Source of the DNA: Caldimonas tepidiphila
GTDB lineage: Bacteria > Pseudomonadota > Gammaproteobacteria > Burkholderiales > Burkholderiaceae_C
Assembly: GCF_003569765.1 (NCBI RefSeq)
Contig: NZ_QXMG01000015.1
Location: 1 to 64,000, forward strand
Length of the DNA stretch: 64,000 nt
Direction of reading: 5' to 3'
The notes under the pieces are model-generated. The model was given only the letters and a program-made list of their open reading frames with translations, made no database searches and was not told where the DNA came from. Positions 29,221 to 37,682 of this stretch are shown here, in pieces (position 1 is the first letter of the stretch; every line of letters begins with the position of its first letter). A program made the translations under genes and the position numbers.

Positions 29221-31641
29221 GTGCGCAAGGCCCCAGGCGGCCGCTGCGCCCCTGATCCGCCAACTGCCGCCCGTCACGCCTTGTTGCGCACTGCCCACCG
29301 TCCCGTCTCCCGCTGCCCGGCCGCGCGCCTGAGCCGGCTCACCCGTGCCGTCCTTGCGGCCGCCGCGGCGCTGGCCGCGCCCTGGCCCCTGCATGCCCAG
29401 GAGGCCGGCGGGGTCGGCAGGGTCGGCGCGGGGCAGCCGGACGGGGAGGCGCTGCCGATCACGGTGCGCGCGCGCCGCATCGAGGGCCGCCCCGACATCG
29501 AGACGGTGGCCGAGGGCGAGGTCGAGCTCACGCGCGGGCCGGTGTCGATCCGCGCAGACCAGATCCGCTACGACCATCCGCGCGACCTCGCGCGCGCCCG
29601 CGGCAACGTGCTCGTCACGCAGGACGGCAACCGCTACAGCGGGCCGGAGCTGGAGCTGCAGACCGAGAGCTACGAGGGCTTCTTCGCCAGCCCGAGCTAC
29701 TACTTCGGGCTGCTCGGCGCGGGGGGGCAGGCCGAACGGGTGGACTTCCTCGGCCAGCGGCGCCTCGCCGCGACCGGGGCCACCTGGTCGAGCTGCACCC
29801 CAGACGACGAGGGCAGCTACGCCTGGCTGCTGCGCGCCGATCGCGTGCGCTTCGACTTCGAGAACAACGAGGGCGTGGCCGAGGGCGCGGTGCTGCGCTT
29901 CTACGACGTGCCGATCCTGGCGGTGCCCTGGCTGAGCTTCCCGCTCGGCGAGGGGCGCAAGTCCGGGTGGCTGCCGCCGACGCTCAACCTCGACAGCAAG
30001 AGCGGCTTCGAGGTCGCGGTGCCCTACTACTGGAACATCGCGCCCAACCTCGACGCCACCTTCACGCCGGCGCTGATCACCAAGCGCGGTGCGGCGCTCG
30101 GCAGCGAGTTCCGCTACCTGACGCCCGATCACGCGGGCGAGGCCGGCCTGTTCGCGGTGCCGCGCGACAACCTGACCGGCAGCGAGCGCCACGCGCTGTC
30201 GCTGGACCACCGGGGCGCGCTGCCTGCCGATGTGCAGTACCGGTTCTGGTCGCGGCGCGTCTCCGACGATGCCTACTGGAAGGACTTCTCCCGCGGCATC
30301 AACGACTTCCCGCGCGGCTCCCAGGTGCTGACGCCGCGCCTGCTGCCGACCGACGGCCGCCTCGACTGGCAGCGCGGCGGCTGGTCGCTGTATGCGCGGG
30401 GGCAGGACTGGCAGGTGCTGCAGGACCCGGAGGCGCTGATCGACGCGCCCTACGCGCGCGCGCCCCAGATCGGCGCGCGGCTGGGCACGGCCGAATGGGC
30501 GCGCTGGCGCTTCGACTTCGAGAGCGAGTTCAACCGCTTCGAGCATCCGGACGCCGGCCTCGTGCCGGGCAAGGTCGAGGGCTCCCGCGTGCATGCGATC
30601 GGCGCCGTCAGCCGCCGCTTCGGCGACGCCGGCTGGTACGTCACGCCGCGCCTGAGCTTCAACGCCGCCAGCTACTCCCTCGACAGCCCGATGGCCGACG
30701 GGCGGCGCGAGGCCGCGCGGATGATCCCGGGCGTGAGCGTCGACAGCGGCGCGGTGTTCGAGCGCGACGCCGAGTGGTTCGGGCGGCGCTACCTGCAGAC
30801 GCTGGAGCCGCGGCTGCTGTACGTGAACCGGCCCTACCGCGCGCAGCAGTTGCTGCTGCCCAACTTCGATTCCGCGCCGCTGGACGAGAACTTCTACACG
30901 ATCTTCTCCGAGAACGCCTTCTCCGGCGTCGACCGGGTCTCGGACGCGCACCAGCTCACCGCCGGCGCGACGACGCGCTACGTCGCCGAGGGCAGCGGGG
31001 CCGAGGCGCTGCGGCTCGGCATCGTGCAGCGCATGCTGCTGCGCGACCAGCGCATCACCGGCACCGGCGTGCCCTACACCGACCGCTTCGGCGACCTGCT
31101 CGTGCTCGGCTCTACCGGCCTGGTGCCGGACTGGAACTTCGGCGGCACGCTGCAGTACCACCTCGAGACGCAGTCCGTGACGCGCTCGATCTTCAGCGTG
31201 CGCTACTCGCCGGGGCCGTTCCGCACCGTCGGCGCCAACTACCGCTTCGCCAAGGACGCCAGCGAGCAGCTCGACATCGGCTGGCAGTGGCCGGTGTACG
31301 GACAGGCGCGCGGCAGCACGGCCGGCGGCGGGGGCACGGAGTGCGCCGGCGCCTGGTACAGCGTCGGCCGCGTCAACTTCAGCGCGCGCGAGCGCCGGCT
31401 CGTCGACTCGATCCTCGGCTTCGAGTACGACTCGGGCTGCTGGATCGGCCGGCTCGTCGCCGTGCGCACCTCCACCGGCCAGCGCGAGGCGACCACGCGG
31501 CTGATGTTCCAGCTCGAGTTCGTGGGGCTGTCGCGGCTCGGCTCCAATCCGCTCGGGGTGTTGCGGGCTAACATCCCCGGCTACCAGCTGCTGCGCGAAG
31601 AGACGCGGCGGCCCACCGGAACCCCTGTGTCCTATGAATAG
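29221..31641 (+). CDS. lptD: LPS-assembly protein LptD
   Basis: An outer-membrane protein of about 800 residues that inserts lipopolysaccharide into the outer leaflet with LptE. After a signal peptide ending near PLHAQ comes the OstA beta-jellyroll (ITVRARRIEGRPDIETVAEGEVELTRG, IRADQIRYD), then the large barrel with VPILAVPWLSFPLGEGRKSGWLPPT. Cysteines in SSCTPDD, TECAGAW and SGCWIG are candidates for the inter-domain disulfides. The start is uncertain: GTG 29221 is used, with TTG 29281 an alternative; neither has a clear ribosome binding site. Its stop overlaps surA by eight bases. Confidence 0.93.
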   Translation: MRKAPGGRCAPDPPTAARHALLRTAHRPVSRCPAARLSRLTRAVLAAAAALAAPWPLHAQEAGGVGRVGAGQPDGEALPITVRARRIEGRPDIETVAEGEVELTRGPVSIRADQIRYDHPRDLARARGNVLVTQDGNRYSGPELELQTESYEGFFASPSYYFGLLGAGGQAERVDFLGQRRLAATGATWSSCTPDDEGSYAWLLRADRVRFDFENNEGVAEGAVLRFYDVPILAVPWLSFPLGEGRKSGWLPPTLNLDSKSGFEVAVPYYWNIAPNLDATFTPALITKRGAALGSEFRYLTPDHAGEAGLFAVPRDNLTGSERHALSLDHRGALPADVQYRFWSRRVSDDAYWKDFSRGINDFPRGSQVLTPRLLPTDGRLDWQRGGWSLYARGQDWQVLQDPEALIDAPYARAPQIGARLGTAEWARWRFDFESEFNRFEHPDAGLVPGKVEGSRVHAIGAVSRRFGDAGWYVTPRLSFNAASYSLDSPMADGRREAARMIPGVSVDSGAVFERDAEWFGRRYLQTLEPRLLYVNRPYRAQQLLLPNFDSAPLDENFYTIFSENAFSGVDRVSDAHQLTAGATTRYVAEGSGAEALRLGIVQRMLLRDQRITGTGVPYTDRFGDLLVLGSTGLVPDWNFGGTLQYHLETQSVTRSIFSVRYSPGPFRTVGANYRFAKDASEQLDIGWQWPVYGQARGSTAGGGGTECAGAWYSVGRVNFSARERRLVDSILGFEYDSGCWIGRLVAVRTSTGQREATTRLMFQLEFVGLSRLGSNPLGVLRANIPGYQLLREETRRPTGTPVSYE

Positions 31642-32992
31642 TCTTTTCGATTCCCGCCGCGCGTCGCGTCGCGTCGCCGCCGCGGCGGCGCTGCTGGCGG
31701 CCTTCGCGCTGCCGGCCGCGCCCGTGGCGGCGCAGGGCGCCGCCGGCTCCCGGGCCGCCGCCGCCAGCGCCCCCCGCACCGCGGACTTCATCGTCGCGGT
31801 GGTCGGCCAGGAGCTGGTGACCAATGCCGAGGTGCAGCAGCGCATCGCCAGGGCGCGGCAGGAGGCGGCGCGCAGCGGGCAGCGCCTGCCGCCGCCGGAG
31901 GAGCTGCGCCGCGAGGTGCTCGAGGCGCTGATCGACGAGCGGGCGCAGCTCGCCCATGCCCGCGAGAGCGGGGTGCGGGTCGACGAGGCCGAGATCGACC
32001 GCGCGGTGGCGGCGGTGGCGGCGCAGAACCAGCTCACGCCGGCCGAGCTGCGCGAGCGGCTGCGCAAGGAGGGGCTGGACTACGCGCGCTTCCGCGCCAA
32101 CCTGCGCGACGAGCTGCTGCTGCAGCGCGTGCGCGAGCGCGAGGTGCAGGCGCGCATCCGGGTCAGCGAGCAGGAGATCGACAGGTTCCTCGCCGAGCAG
32201 CGCGGCGGCGCCGCCCCGGCGGCCTCCTACAACATCGCGCAGGTGCTGGTCGCGGTGCCCGAGGGGGCAAGCGAGGCCGAGGTGGCCCAGCGCCGCGAAC
32301 GGGCCGAGCAGGCGCTGGCGCAGGCGCGCGCCGGCCAGCCCTTCGAGCAGCTCGTGCAGCGCTTCTCCGACGGCGCGAAGGAGCAGGGCGGCGAGCTCGG
32401 CCTGCGTCCCGCCGATCGCCTGCCGGAGCTCTTCGTGCAGGCGGTCAAGGGGCTGCAGCCGGGCCAGCTCGCGCCCCAGCTGCTGCGCTCCGGGGCGGGC
32501 TTCCACGTGCTGAAGCTGGTCGAGCGTCGCGAGGGGGCGCTGACCGTGACGCAGAACCGCGCGCGCCACATCCTGCTGCGCCTGTCGCCGCAGCGCAACC
32601 AGAGCGCCGCGCTGCGCCAGCTCGCCGACATGCGCCGCCGCCTCCTGGCCGGCACGGCAAGCTTCGAGTCGCTGGCGCGCCAGCACTCGGAGGACGGCAG
32701 CGCCGCGCAGGGCGGCGACCTCGGCTGGGCGGGCCCAGGCCAGTTCGTGCCGGAGTTCGAGCGCGTGCTCGAGACGCTGCAGCCCGGCGGGCTCTCGGAG
32801 CCCTTCGTATCGCGCTTCGGCGCGCACCTGGTGCAGCTCGAGGCCCGGCGCGAGCTGCAGATCGAGCCGCGCCAGCAGCGCGAGATGGCGCGCAACGCGC
32901 TGCGCGCGCAGAAGTCGGAGGCCGCCTACGAGGACTGGGCGCGCGAGGTGCGCGAGCGCGCCTACATCGAGCTGCGGGAGGACCCGCAATGA
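31634..32992 (+). CDS. surA: Periplasmic peptidyl-prolyl isomerase/chaperone SurA
   Basis: A 452-residue protein with an Ala-rich signal peptide (about 1-34), the SurA N-terminal helical chaperone domain ([19 protein letters not shown], followed by [11 protein letters not shown]), and two parvulin domains (about 195-300 and 312-412; second with [11 protein letters not shown] and [16 protein letters not shown]). It escorts outer-membrane proteins, including LptD, to the BAM complex. It overlaps the end of lptD, indicating translational coupling. Confidence 0.95.
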   Translation: MNSLFDSRRASRRVAAAAALLAAFALPAAPVAAQGAAGSRAAAASAPRTADFIVAVVGQELVTNAEVQQRIARARQEAARSGQRLPPPEELRREVLEALIDERAQLAHARESGVRVDEAEIDRAVAAVAAQNQLTPAELRERLRKEGLDYARFRANLRDELLLQRVREREVQARIRVSEQEIDRFLAEQRGGAAPAASYNIAQVLVAVPEGASEAEVAQRRERAEQALAQARAGQPFEQLVQRFSDGAKEQGGELGLRPADRLPELFVQAVKGLQPGQLAPQLLRSGAGFHVLKLVERREGALTVTQNRARHILLRLSPQRNQSAALRQLADMRRRLLAGTASFESLARQHSEDGSAAQGGDLGWAGPGQFVPEFERVLETLQPGGLSEPFVSRFGAHLVQLEARRELQIEPRQQREMARNALRAQKSEAAYEDWAREVRERAYIELREDPQ

Positions 32993-33026
32993 AGCACCGG
33001 ACCTCTCACGGAAGGGCGGCGACCGC

Positions 33027-33800
33027 GTGAAGCACCAGCCCCGCAAGCGCTTCGGCCAGCATTTCCTCGCCGACAGCAGCTACACCGACTCGATCGTGCA
33101 CGCGATCGACCCGCAACCCGGCCAGGCGCTGGTCGAGATCGGCCCGGGCCTCGGCGCGCTGACCGACCCGCTGGTCGAGCGCTGCGAGCGCCTGACCGTG
33201 ATCGAGCTCGACCGCGACCTCGCGGCGCGGCTGCGCCGCCGCCCCGAGCTGCGCGTGGTCGAGTCCGACGTGCTGAAGGTCGACTTCACGGCGCTCGCCG
33301 CCGAGGCGGGCGCCAAGCTGCGCGTGGTCGGCAACCTGCCCTACAACATCTCCTCGCCGATCGCCTTCCACCTGCTCGACCACGTGGACGCGATCGAGGA
33401 CCAGCACTTCATGCTGCAGAAGGAGGTGGTGGACCGCATGGCGGCCGGCCCCGGCCACGCCGACTACGGGCGCCTGAGCGTGATGCTGCAGTGGCGCTAC
33501 GAGATCGAGTCGCTGTTCGAGGTGCCGCCCGAGGCCTTCGATCCGCCGCCGCGCGTCGACTCGGCCGTGGTGCGCATGGTGCCGCTGGCGCAGCCGCCCG
33601 AGCTGCCGCTGCCGCTGCTGTCCGAGCTCGTCACGGTGGCGTTCTCGCAGCGCAGGAAGCTGCTGCGCCACACGCTCGGCCGTTGGCTCGAGGCGCGCGG
33701 CATGGGCGGCGACTTCGACGTGCAGCGCCGCGCCGAGGAGGTGCCGGTGGCCGAGTACGTCGCGCTCGCGCAGCGGGTGGCGGCCTCGCCGGACGCCTGA
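33027..33800 (+). CDS. rsmA: 16S rRNA dimethyladenosine transferase KsgA/RsmA
   Basis: A 257-residue SAM-dependent methyltransferase that dimethylates A1518 and A1519 in helix 45 of 16S rRNA. Visible signatures: N-terminal [11 protein letters not shown] motif [18 protein letters not shown], and the catalytic [14 protein letters not shown] start at 33027 matches the family N-terminus. It lies 34 bases after surA; the pdxA gene often found between them is missing. A hairpin terminator follows. Confidence 0.96.
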   Translation: MKHQPRKRFGQHFLADSSYTDSIVHAIDPQPGQALVEIGPGLGALTDPLVERCERLTVIELDRDLAARLRRRPELRVVESDVLKVDFTALAAEAGAKLRVVGNLPYNISSPIAFHLLDHVDAIEDQHFMLQKEVVDRMAAGPGHADYGRLSVMLQWRYEIESLFEVPPEAFDPPPRVDSAVVRMVPLAQPPELPLPLLSELVTVAFSQRRKLLRHTLGRWLEARGMGGDFDVQRRAEEVPVAEYVALAQRVAASPDA

Positions 33801-33806
33801 AAAGCG

Positions 33807-33833
33807 AAGAGCCCGCCGGAGGGGCGGGCTCTT
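33807..33833. terminator. Hairpin terminator between rsmA and the converging small genes
   Basis: AAGAGCCCGC pairs with GCGGGCTCTT across a short loop immediately after the rsmA stop. The downstream T tract on the plus strand is weak; the AAGCG-side gives a T-containing end on the minus strand, so it may act in both directions. Confidence 0.6.
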
Positions 33834-33860
33834 GCCTGGCGGCTGCGGTACCGGCCGCGC

Positions 33861-33986
33861 TCAGGCGGCGCTCAGCCAGCAGGCGGTGTCGAAGGCGCTG
33901 CTCATCAGCGGCATGTGCACGCCGAAGCTCGGCGCCGCGTTCTTCGACTTCGAGGCCGGCTTGGCGGCGGCTTCGATCTGGGCCAT
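33861..33986 (-). CDS. Possible 41-residue small protein downstream of barstar
   Basis: Starts at ATG 33986 (preceded by CAGGGAA) and reads MAQIEAAAKPASKSKN, then a neutral C-terminal half containing VHMPLMSSAFDTACWLSAA. The N-terminal half is Ala/Lys-rich. It lies in the same direction as the barstar and ribonuclease genes, separated from barstar by a strong hairpin. No family is recognised and a chance frame is possible. Confidence 0.3.
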   Translation of the reverse strand: MAQIEAAAKPASKSKNAAPSFGVHMPLMSSAFDTACWLSAA

Positions 33987-33993
33987 TTCCCTG

Positions 33994-34028
33994 GCCCGCT
34001 CCCATGACCCGTTTTCCTGGGAGCGGGC
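33994..34028. repeat. Strong hairpin at the barstar 3' end
   Basis: GCCCGCTCCCA and TGGGAGCGGGC are perfect 11-base arms around a 13-base loop, touching the barstar stop codon. There is no T run on either side, so it looks more like an mRNA 3'-protecting or attenuating structure than a rho-independent terminator. Confidence 0.6.
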
Positions 34029-34423
34029 TACAGAAAAGAATAGAAGCACCTGAACGAGACCTTCCGCTCCGCCCAGAAATCGGCGGCATCGCGGAAGACG
34101 TCGAGCAGCTGCTCGCGCGCCTCGCGGTCGAAGCGGGGGCTGTCCGGGAGTTGCTCCAGCACGACGACGAAGCCGGGCTGGGGGCCGGCCTTGTGCACCA
34201 GGTCGGTCAGGCAGTCGTAGAGCGCGTCGAAGTTCTTTCCGAAGTGCGCCGGGAACAGGAAGGACTCGGCAATGCACTCGAGCACTTCCTGCTTGGTCTG
34301 CGTATGCGCCAGGTTGGCATACAGGAAGTGCTGCCCGGCCACCTGTGCGGCGTCCATCAGGTCTTCCACGCGATAGGCGCGGATCGACTGCACGATGTTC
34401 GGACGGACGGTCTGCAACTGCAT
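34028..34423 (-). CDS. Barstar family ribonuclease inhibitor
   Basis: A 131-residue cytoplasmic protein. ANLAHTQTKQEVLECIAESFLFPAHFGKNFDALYDCLTDL is the barstar core: the helix-loop carrying FGKNFDALYDCLTD blocks the ribonuclease active site. ATG 34423 is used. It starts 26 bases after the stop of the barnase/T1-like ribonuclease gene, giving the expected toxin-immunity arrangement, with the inhibitor kept inside the cell. Confidence 0.9.
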   Translation of the reverse strand: MQLQTVRPNIVQSIRAYRVEDLMDAAQVAGQHFLYANLAHTQTKQEVLECIAESFLFPAHFGKNFDALYDCLTDLVHKAGPQPGFVVVLEQLPDSPRFDREAREQLLDVFRDAADFWAERKVSFRCFYSFL

Positions 34424-34449
34424 GGTCACGATCCCCTCAATGAACGAAT

Positions 34450-34905
34450 TCAGTCGACGATCCGGCGAAAACTCGCGTAGTGATCGTCGGTGTAGTAACA
34501 GGCTTCGGGAGTCGTCGCTTGCGGGCCGCCGCACACGATGCGCCGTGCGCCGCGGTCCCGCCCGCCCGGTGTCTTCACCGTGTATTCACGGTAGTAACCG
34601 CGCTTCTTTGCCGGCAGCAGCCTCTCGCGGTTTCCGAACACCGTGCCGTCCTTGTCATACGGAAACGGACCGCCGGATAGAATCAGACGGTGAGTGTCCT
34701 TGGCTTGGCGGGGCAGTTCCGCCAGGTTGACGACCTGGGAATCGGCAGGCGCTTGCTCGGAGTGGCTGCGGGCCAGTCCCGTGGCGGGAGCGAGGGCAAG
34801 CGCCGCAACCGCGATGGCAGCGACCCCCATTTTGCGGAGCGACTGCCACCGAAGTGGCCCGACAGCGGTTGCCACGGGTTTCCCCTGAATCCTGAAGCCC
34901 GGCAT
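34450..34905 (-). CDS. Secreted guanyl-specific ribonuclease (N1/T1/barnase-like)
   Basis: A 151-residue protein with a hydrophobic export signal (about residues 26-46, ending near GLARS) and a ribonuclease domain of about 95 residues. LPRQAKDTHRLI, GPFPYDKDGTVFGNRERLLP, GYYREYTVKTPG (catalytic Glu region), RRIVCGG and the terminal DDHYASFRRI (catalytic His) match the N1/T1 family. It cleaves RNA after guanosine. The start may instead be the internal Met at residue 26. The barstar gene follows. Likely roles are nutrient release or competition, with self-protection by barstar. Confidence 0.87.
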   Translation of the reverse strand: MPGFRIQGKPVATAVGPLRWQSLRKMGVAAIAVAALALAPATGLARSHSEQAPADSQVVNLAELPRQAKDTHRLILSGGPFPYDKDGTVFGNRERLLPAKKRGYYREYTVKTPGGRDRGARRIVCGGPQATTPEACYYTDDHYASFRRIVD

Positions 34906-35102
34906 GGTAACGAATCGGGGCCGGATTCACAAGGGTTTGCCTCAATTTTCAGCAGCAATGGAAGGCTATTCGGCGCGCCGCGAGTGGGCGCCGACTTGGC
35001 TGAAACGGCGGGAAAACATTCTCGCGTGAGATTCCTCACGCCGCCCGCGTGCCTGCCGCCACGCGCCGCACCGATCCGCGGACGCTTGGCGGCGGCGCAC
35101 GC

Positions 35103-35132
35103 GGGCGCCGCCCCCGTGGGGGCGGTGCGCCC
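35103..35132. repeat. GC hairpin downstream of maeB
   Basis: GGGCGCCGCCCCC and GGGGGCGGTGCGCCC form a long stem with a tiny loop, about 12 bases beyond the malic enzyme stop. No T tract follows on the minus strand, so termination here would be rho-dependent or weak. Confidence 0.5.
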
Positions 35133-35143
35133 GCAGCGCGGCT

Positions 35144-37438
35144 TCAGCGCAGCGCGCTGGCGTCGGCGACCGTCAGCGCGGTCATGTTGACGATGCGGCG
35201 CACCGTCGCCGACGGCGTCAGGATGTTCACCGGCTTGGCCGCGCCGAGCAGGATCGGGCCGAGCGCGATGCCGCCGCCGGCCGCGGTCTTCAGCAGGTTG
35301 TAGGCGATGTTGGCCGCGTCGATGTTCGGCAGCACCAGCAGGTTGGCCTCGCCCGTGAGGGTGCTGTGCGGCATCAGCTGGCCGCGGTAGGCCGCGTCGA
35401 GCGCCGCGTCGCCGTGCATCTCGCCGTCGACCTCGAGCCACGGCGCCTGCTGGCGCAGCAACTCGAGCGCCTCGCGCATCTTCACCGCCGAGGGCTGGCT
35501 GCTGGTGCCGAAGTTCGAGTGGCTCAGCAGCGCGGCCTTGGGCTGCAGCCCGAGGCGCATCATCTCCTCGGCCGCAAGCACGGTGATCTCGGCGATCTGC
35601 GCCGCGCTCGGGTCGTAGTTGACGTGGGTGTCGACGAGGTAGACCTGACGGTTGGGCAGGAACAGCCCGTTCATCGCCGCGTAGGTGTTGACGCCCTCGC
35701 GCCGGCCGATGACCTGGTCGACATGCGCGAGGTGCATCGAGGTCGTGCCCCAGGTGCCGCACAGCATGCCCTCGACCTCGCCCTTGTGCAGCATCATCGC
35801 GCCGATCAGCGTCAGGCGGCGGCGCATCTCGATCTTCGCGAGCTGCTGCGTGACGCCCTTCCTCTCCATCATGCGGTGGTAGGTCTGCCAGTAGTCGCGG
35901 TAGCGCGGGTCGTAGTCGGTGTTGACCACGTCGTAGTCGCGGCCCTCCTGCAGCCGCAGCCCGAAGCGCTCGATGCGCTGCGCGATGATGCCGGGACGGC
36001 CGATCAGCACCGGGCGCGCGAGGTTCTCGTCGGCGACGATCTGCACCGCGCGCAGCACGCGCTCCTCCTCGCCCTCGGCGTAGGCGATGCGCTTGTTCGC
36101 GGCGCGCTTGGCGACCTGGAAGATCGGCTTCATCGTCGTGCCCGAGGCGTAGACGAAGCTCTGCAGCTTCTCGCGGTAGGCGTCCATGTCCTCGATCGGA
36201 CGCAGCGCCACGCCTGACTCGACCGCGGCCTTCGCCACCGCCGGCGCGATCTTGATCATCAGCCGCGGATCGAACGGTTTCGGGATCAGGTACTCGGGCC
36301 CGAAGGACAGGGTCGCGCCCGCGTAGGCCGCGGCGACGACCTCGCTCAGCTCCGCCTGCGCGAGCTCGGCGATCGCGTGCACGGCCGCGACCTCCATCTC
36401 GTCGGTGATCGTCGTCGCGCCGCAGTCGAGCGCGCCGCGGAAGATGTAGGGGAAGCACAGGACGTTGTTGACCTGGTTCGGGTAGTCGGTGCGGCCGGTG
36501 GCCATGATCGCGTCGTCGCGCACCGCCTTGACTTCCTCGGGCAGGATCTCGGGCGTCGGGTTGGCGAGCGCGAAGATCATCGGCCGCTCGGCCATCTTCG
36601 CCACCATCGCCGGCTTGAGCACGCCGCCGGCGGACAGGCCCAGGAACACGTCGGCGCCCTCGATCACCTCGGCGAGCGAGCGCTGATTGGTCGGCTGCGC
36701 GAACTGCGCCTTGTCCGGGTCCATCAGCTCGGTGCGGCCTTCGTAGACGACGCCGGCGAGGTCGGTCACCCAGATGTTCTCGCGCGGCAGCCCGAGCTTG
36801 ACGAGCAGGTTCAGGCAGGCGAGTGCGGCCGCACCCGCGCCCGAGGTCACGAGCTTGACCTTCGTGATGTCCTTGCCGACCACCTTCAGCCCGTTGAGCA
36901 GCGCGGCGCCGACGACGATCGCGGTGCCGTGCTGGTCGTCGTGGAAGACGGGGATCTTCATGCGCTCGCGCAAGCAGCGCTCGACGTAGAAGCAGTCCGG
37001 CGCCTTGATGTCCTCGAGGTTCACGCCGCCGAAGGTGGGCTCCAGCGCCGCGATGATGTCCACCAGCTTGTCGAGGTTCTTCTCGTTGACCTCGATGTCG
37101 AACACGTCGATGCCGGCGAACTTCTTGAAGAGCACGCCCTTGCCTTCCATCACCGGCTTGGCCGCGAGCGGCCCGATGTCGCCCAGGCCCAGCACCGCGG
37201 TGCCGTTGGTGATGACGGCCACCAGGTTGCCGCGCGAGGTGTAGCGGAAGGCGTTGGCCGGATCGGCGACGATCTCCTCGCAGGCGAAGGCGACGCCCGG
37301 CGAATAGGCCAGCGCCAGGTCGCGCTGGTTGACCAGCGACTTGGTCGCGGCGATCGCGACCTTGCCGGGAGTGGGGAACTCGTGGTATTCGAGCGCGGCA
37401 CGGCGCAGCTGGGCACGCTTTTCTTCGGCGGAGGACAT
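35144..37438 (-). CDS. maeB: NADP-dependent malic enzyme with phosphotransacetylase-like domain
   Basis: A 764-residue fusion typical of bacterial MaeB. The malic enzyme part (1-430) has [34 protein letters not shown] and the NADP site [16 protein letters not shown]. The C-terminal part (about 440-764) resembles phosphate acetyltransferase ([45 protein letters not shown]) and is a regulatory acetyl-CoA sensing domain. It converts malate to pyruvate, CO2 and NADPH. AAGGAAA precedes the ATG at 37438. It is divergent from a DctB/FixJ-type two-component system with two operator-like repeats between. Confidence 0.95.
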   Translation of the reverse strand: MSSAEEKRAQLRRAALEYHEFPTPGKVAIAATKSLVNQRDLALAYSPGVAFACEEIVADPANAFRYTSRGNLVAVITNGTAVLGLGDIGPLAAKPVMEGKGVLFKKFAGIDVFDIEVNEKNLDKLVDIIAALEPTFGGVNLEDIKAPDCFYVERCLRERMKIPVFHDDQHGTAIVVGAALLNGLKVVGKDITKVKLVTSGAGAAALACLNLLVKLGLPRENIWVTDLAGVVYEGRTELMDPDKAQFAQPTNQRSLAEVIEGADVFLGLSAGGVLKPAMVAKMAERPMIFALANPTPEILPEEVKAVRDDAIMATGRTDYPNQVNNVLCFPYIFRGALDCGATTITDEMEVAAVHAIAELAQAELSEVVAAAYAGATLSFGPEYLIPKPFDPRLMIKIAPAVAKAAVESGVALRPIEDMDAYREKLQSFVYASGTTMKPIFQVAKRAANKRIAYAEGEEERVLRAVQIVADENLARPVLIGRPGIIAQRIERFGLRLQEGRDYDVVNTDYDPRYRDYWQTYHRMMERKGVTQQLAKIEMRRRLTLIGAMMLHKGEVEGMLCGTWGTTSMHLAHVDQVIGRREGVNTYAAMNGLFLPNRQVYLVDTHVNYDPSAAQIAEITVLAAEEMMRLGLQPKAALLSHSNFGTSSQPSAVKMREALELLRQQAPWLEVDGEMHGDAALDAAYRGQLMPHSTLTGEANLLVLPNIDAANIAYNLLKTAAGGGIALGPILLGAAKPVNILTPSATVRRIVNMTALTVADASALR

Positions 37439-37561
37439 TGCTTTCCTTCTCGGGGGGATGCTGGCCGCCGGCACGGGCTCGACAGGAGCCCGCCGGCCGG
37501 AGGCTCCGGGGGGGACAGGCATTGTAGGAAGTGCAGGCCCCGTCGGCGCCGCCTTCGGCGA

Positions 37562-37596
37562 ATGCGTTTCGCATGGCCTCATGCATTCTCTGCATG
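37562..37596. promoter_or_regulatory. Two stacked inverted repeats between maeB and the two-component genes
   Basis: ATGCGTTTCGCAT (37562-37574) and CATGCATTCTCTGCATG (37580-37596) are perfect inverted repeats with related ATGC half-sites, centres 20 bases apart (about two helical turns). Placement in the divergent gap fits binding by the FixJ/NarL-type regulator encoded downstream. Confidence 0.55.
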
Positions 37597-37682
37597 AAGG
37601 GGCGGGATGCGCAATGCTGCGTAGTCCGCAGGGGCAGCGGGGCGGCGATCATCGGGCGTATCCGCCTGCAACGCACAATCCC

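Noticed and set aside
33994-34028. Rho-independent terminator for barstar
   Set aside because: The stem is strong but neither strand has a T run after it, so it is reported as a hairpin only.
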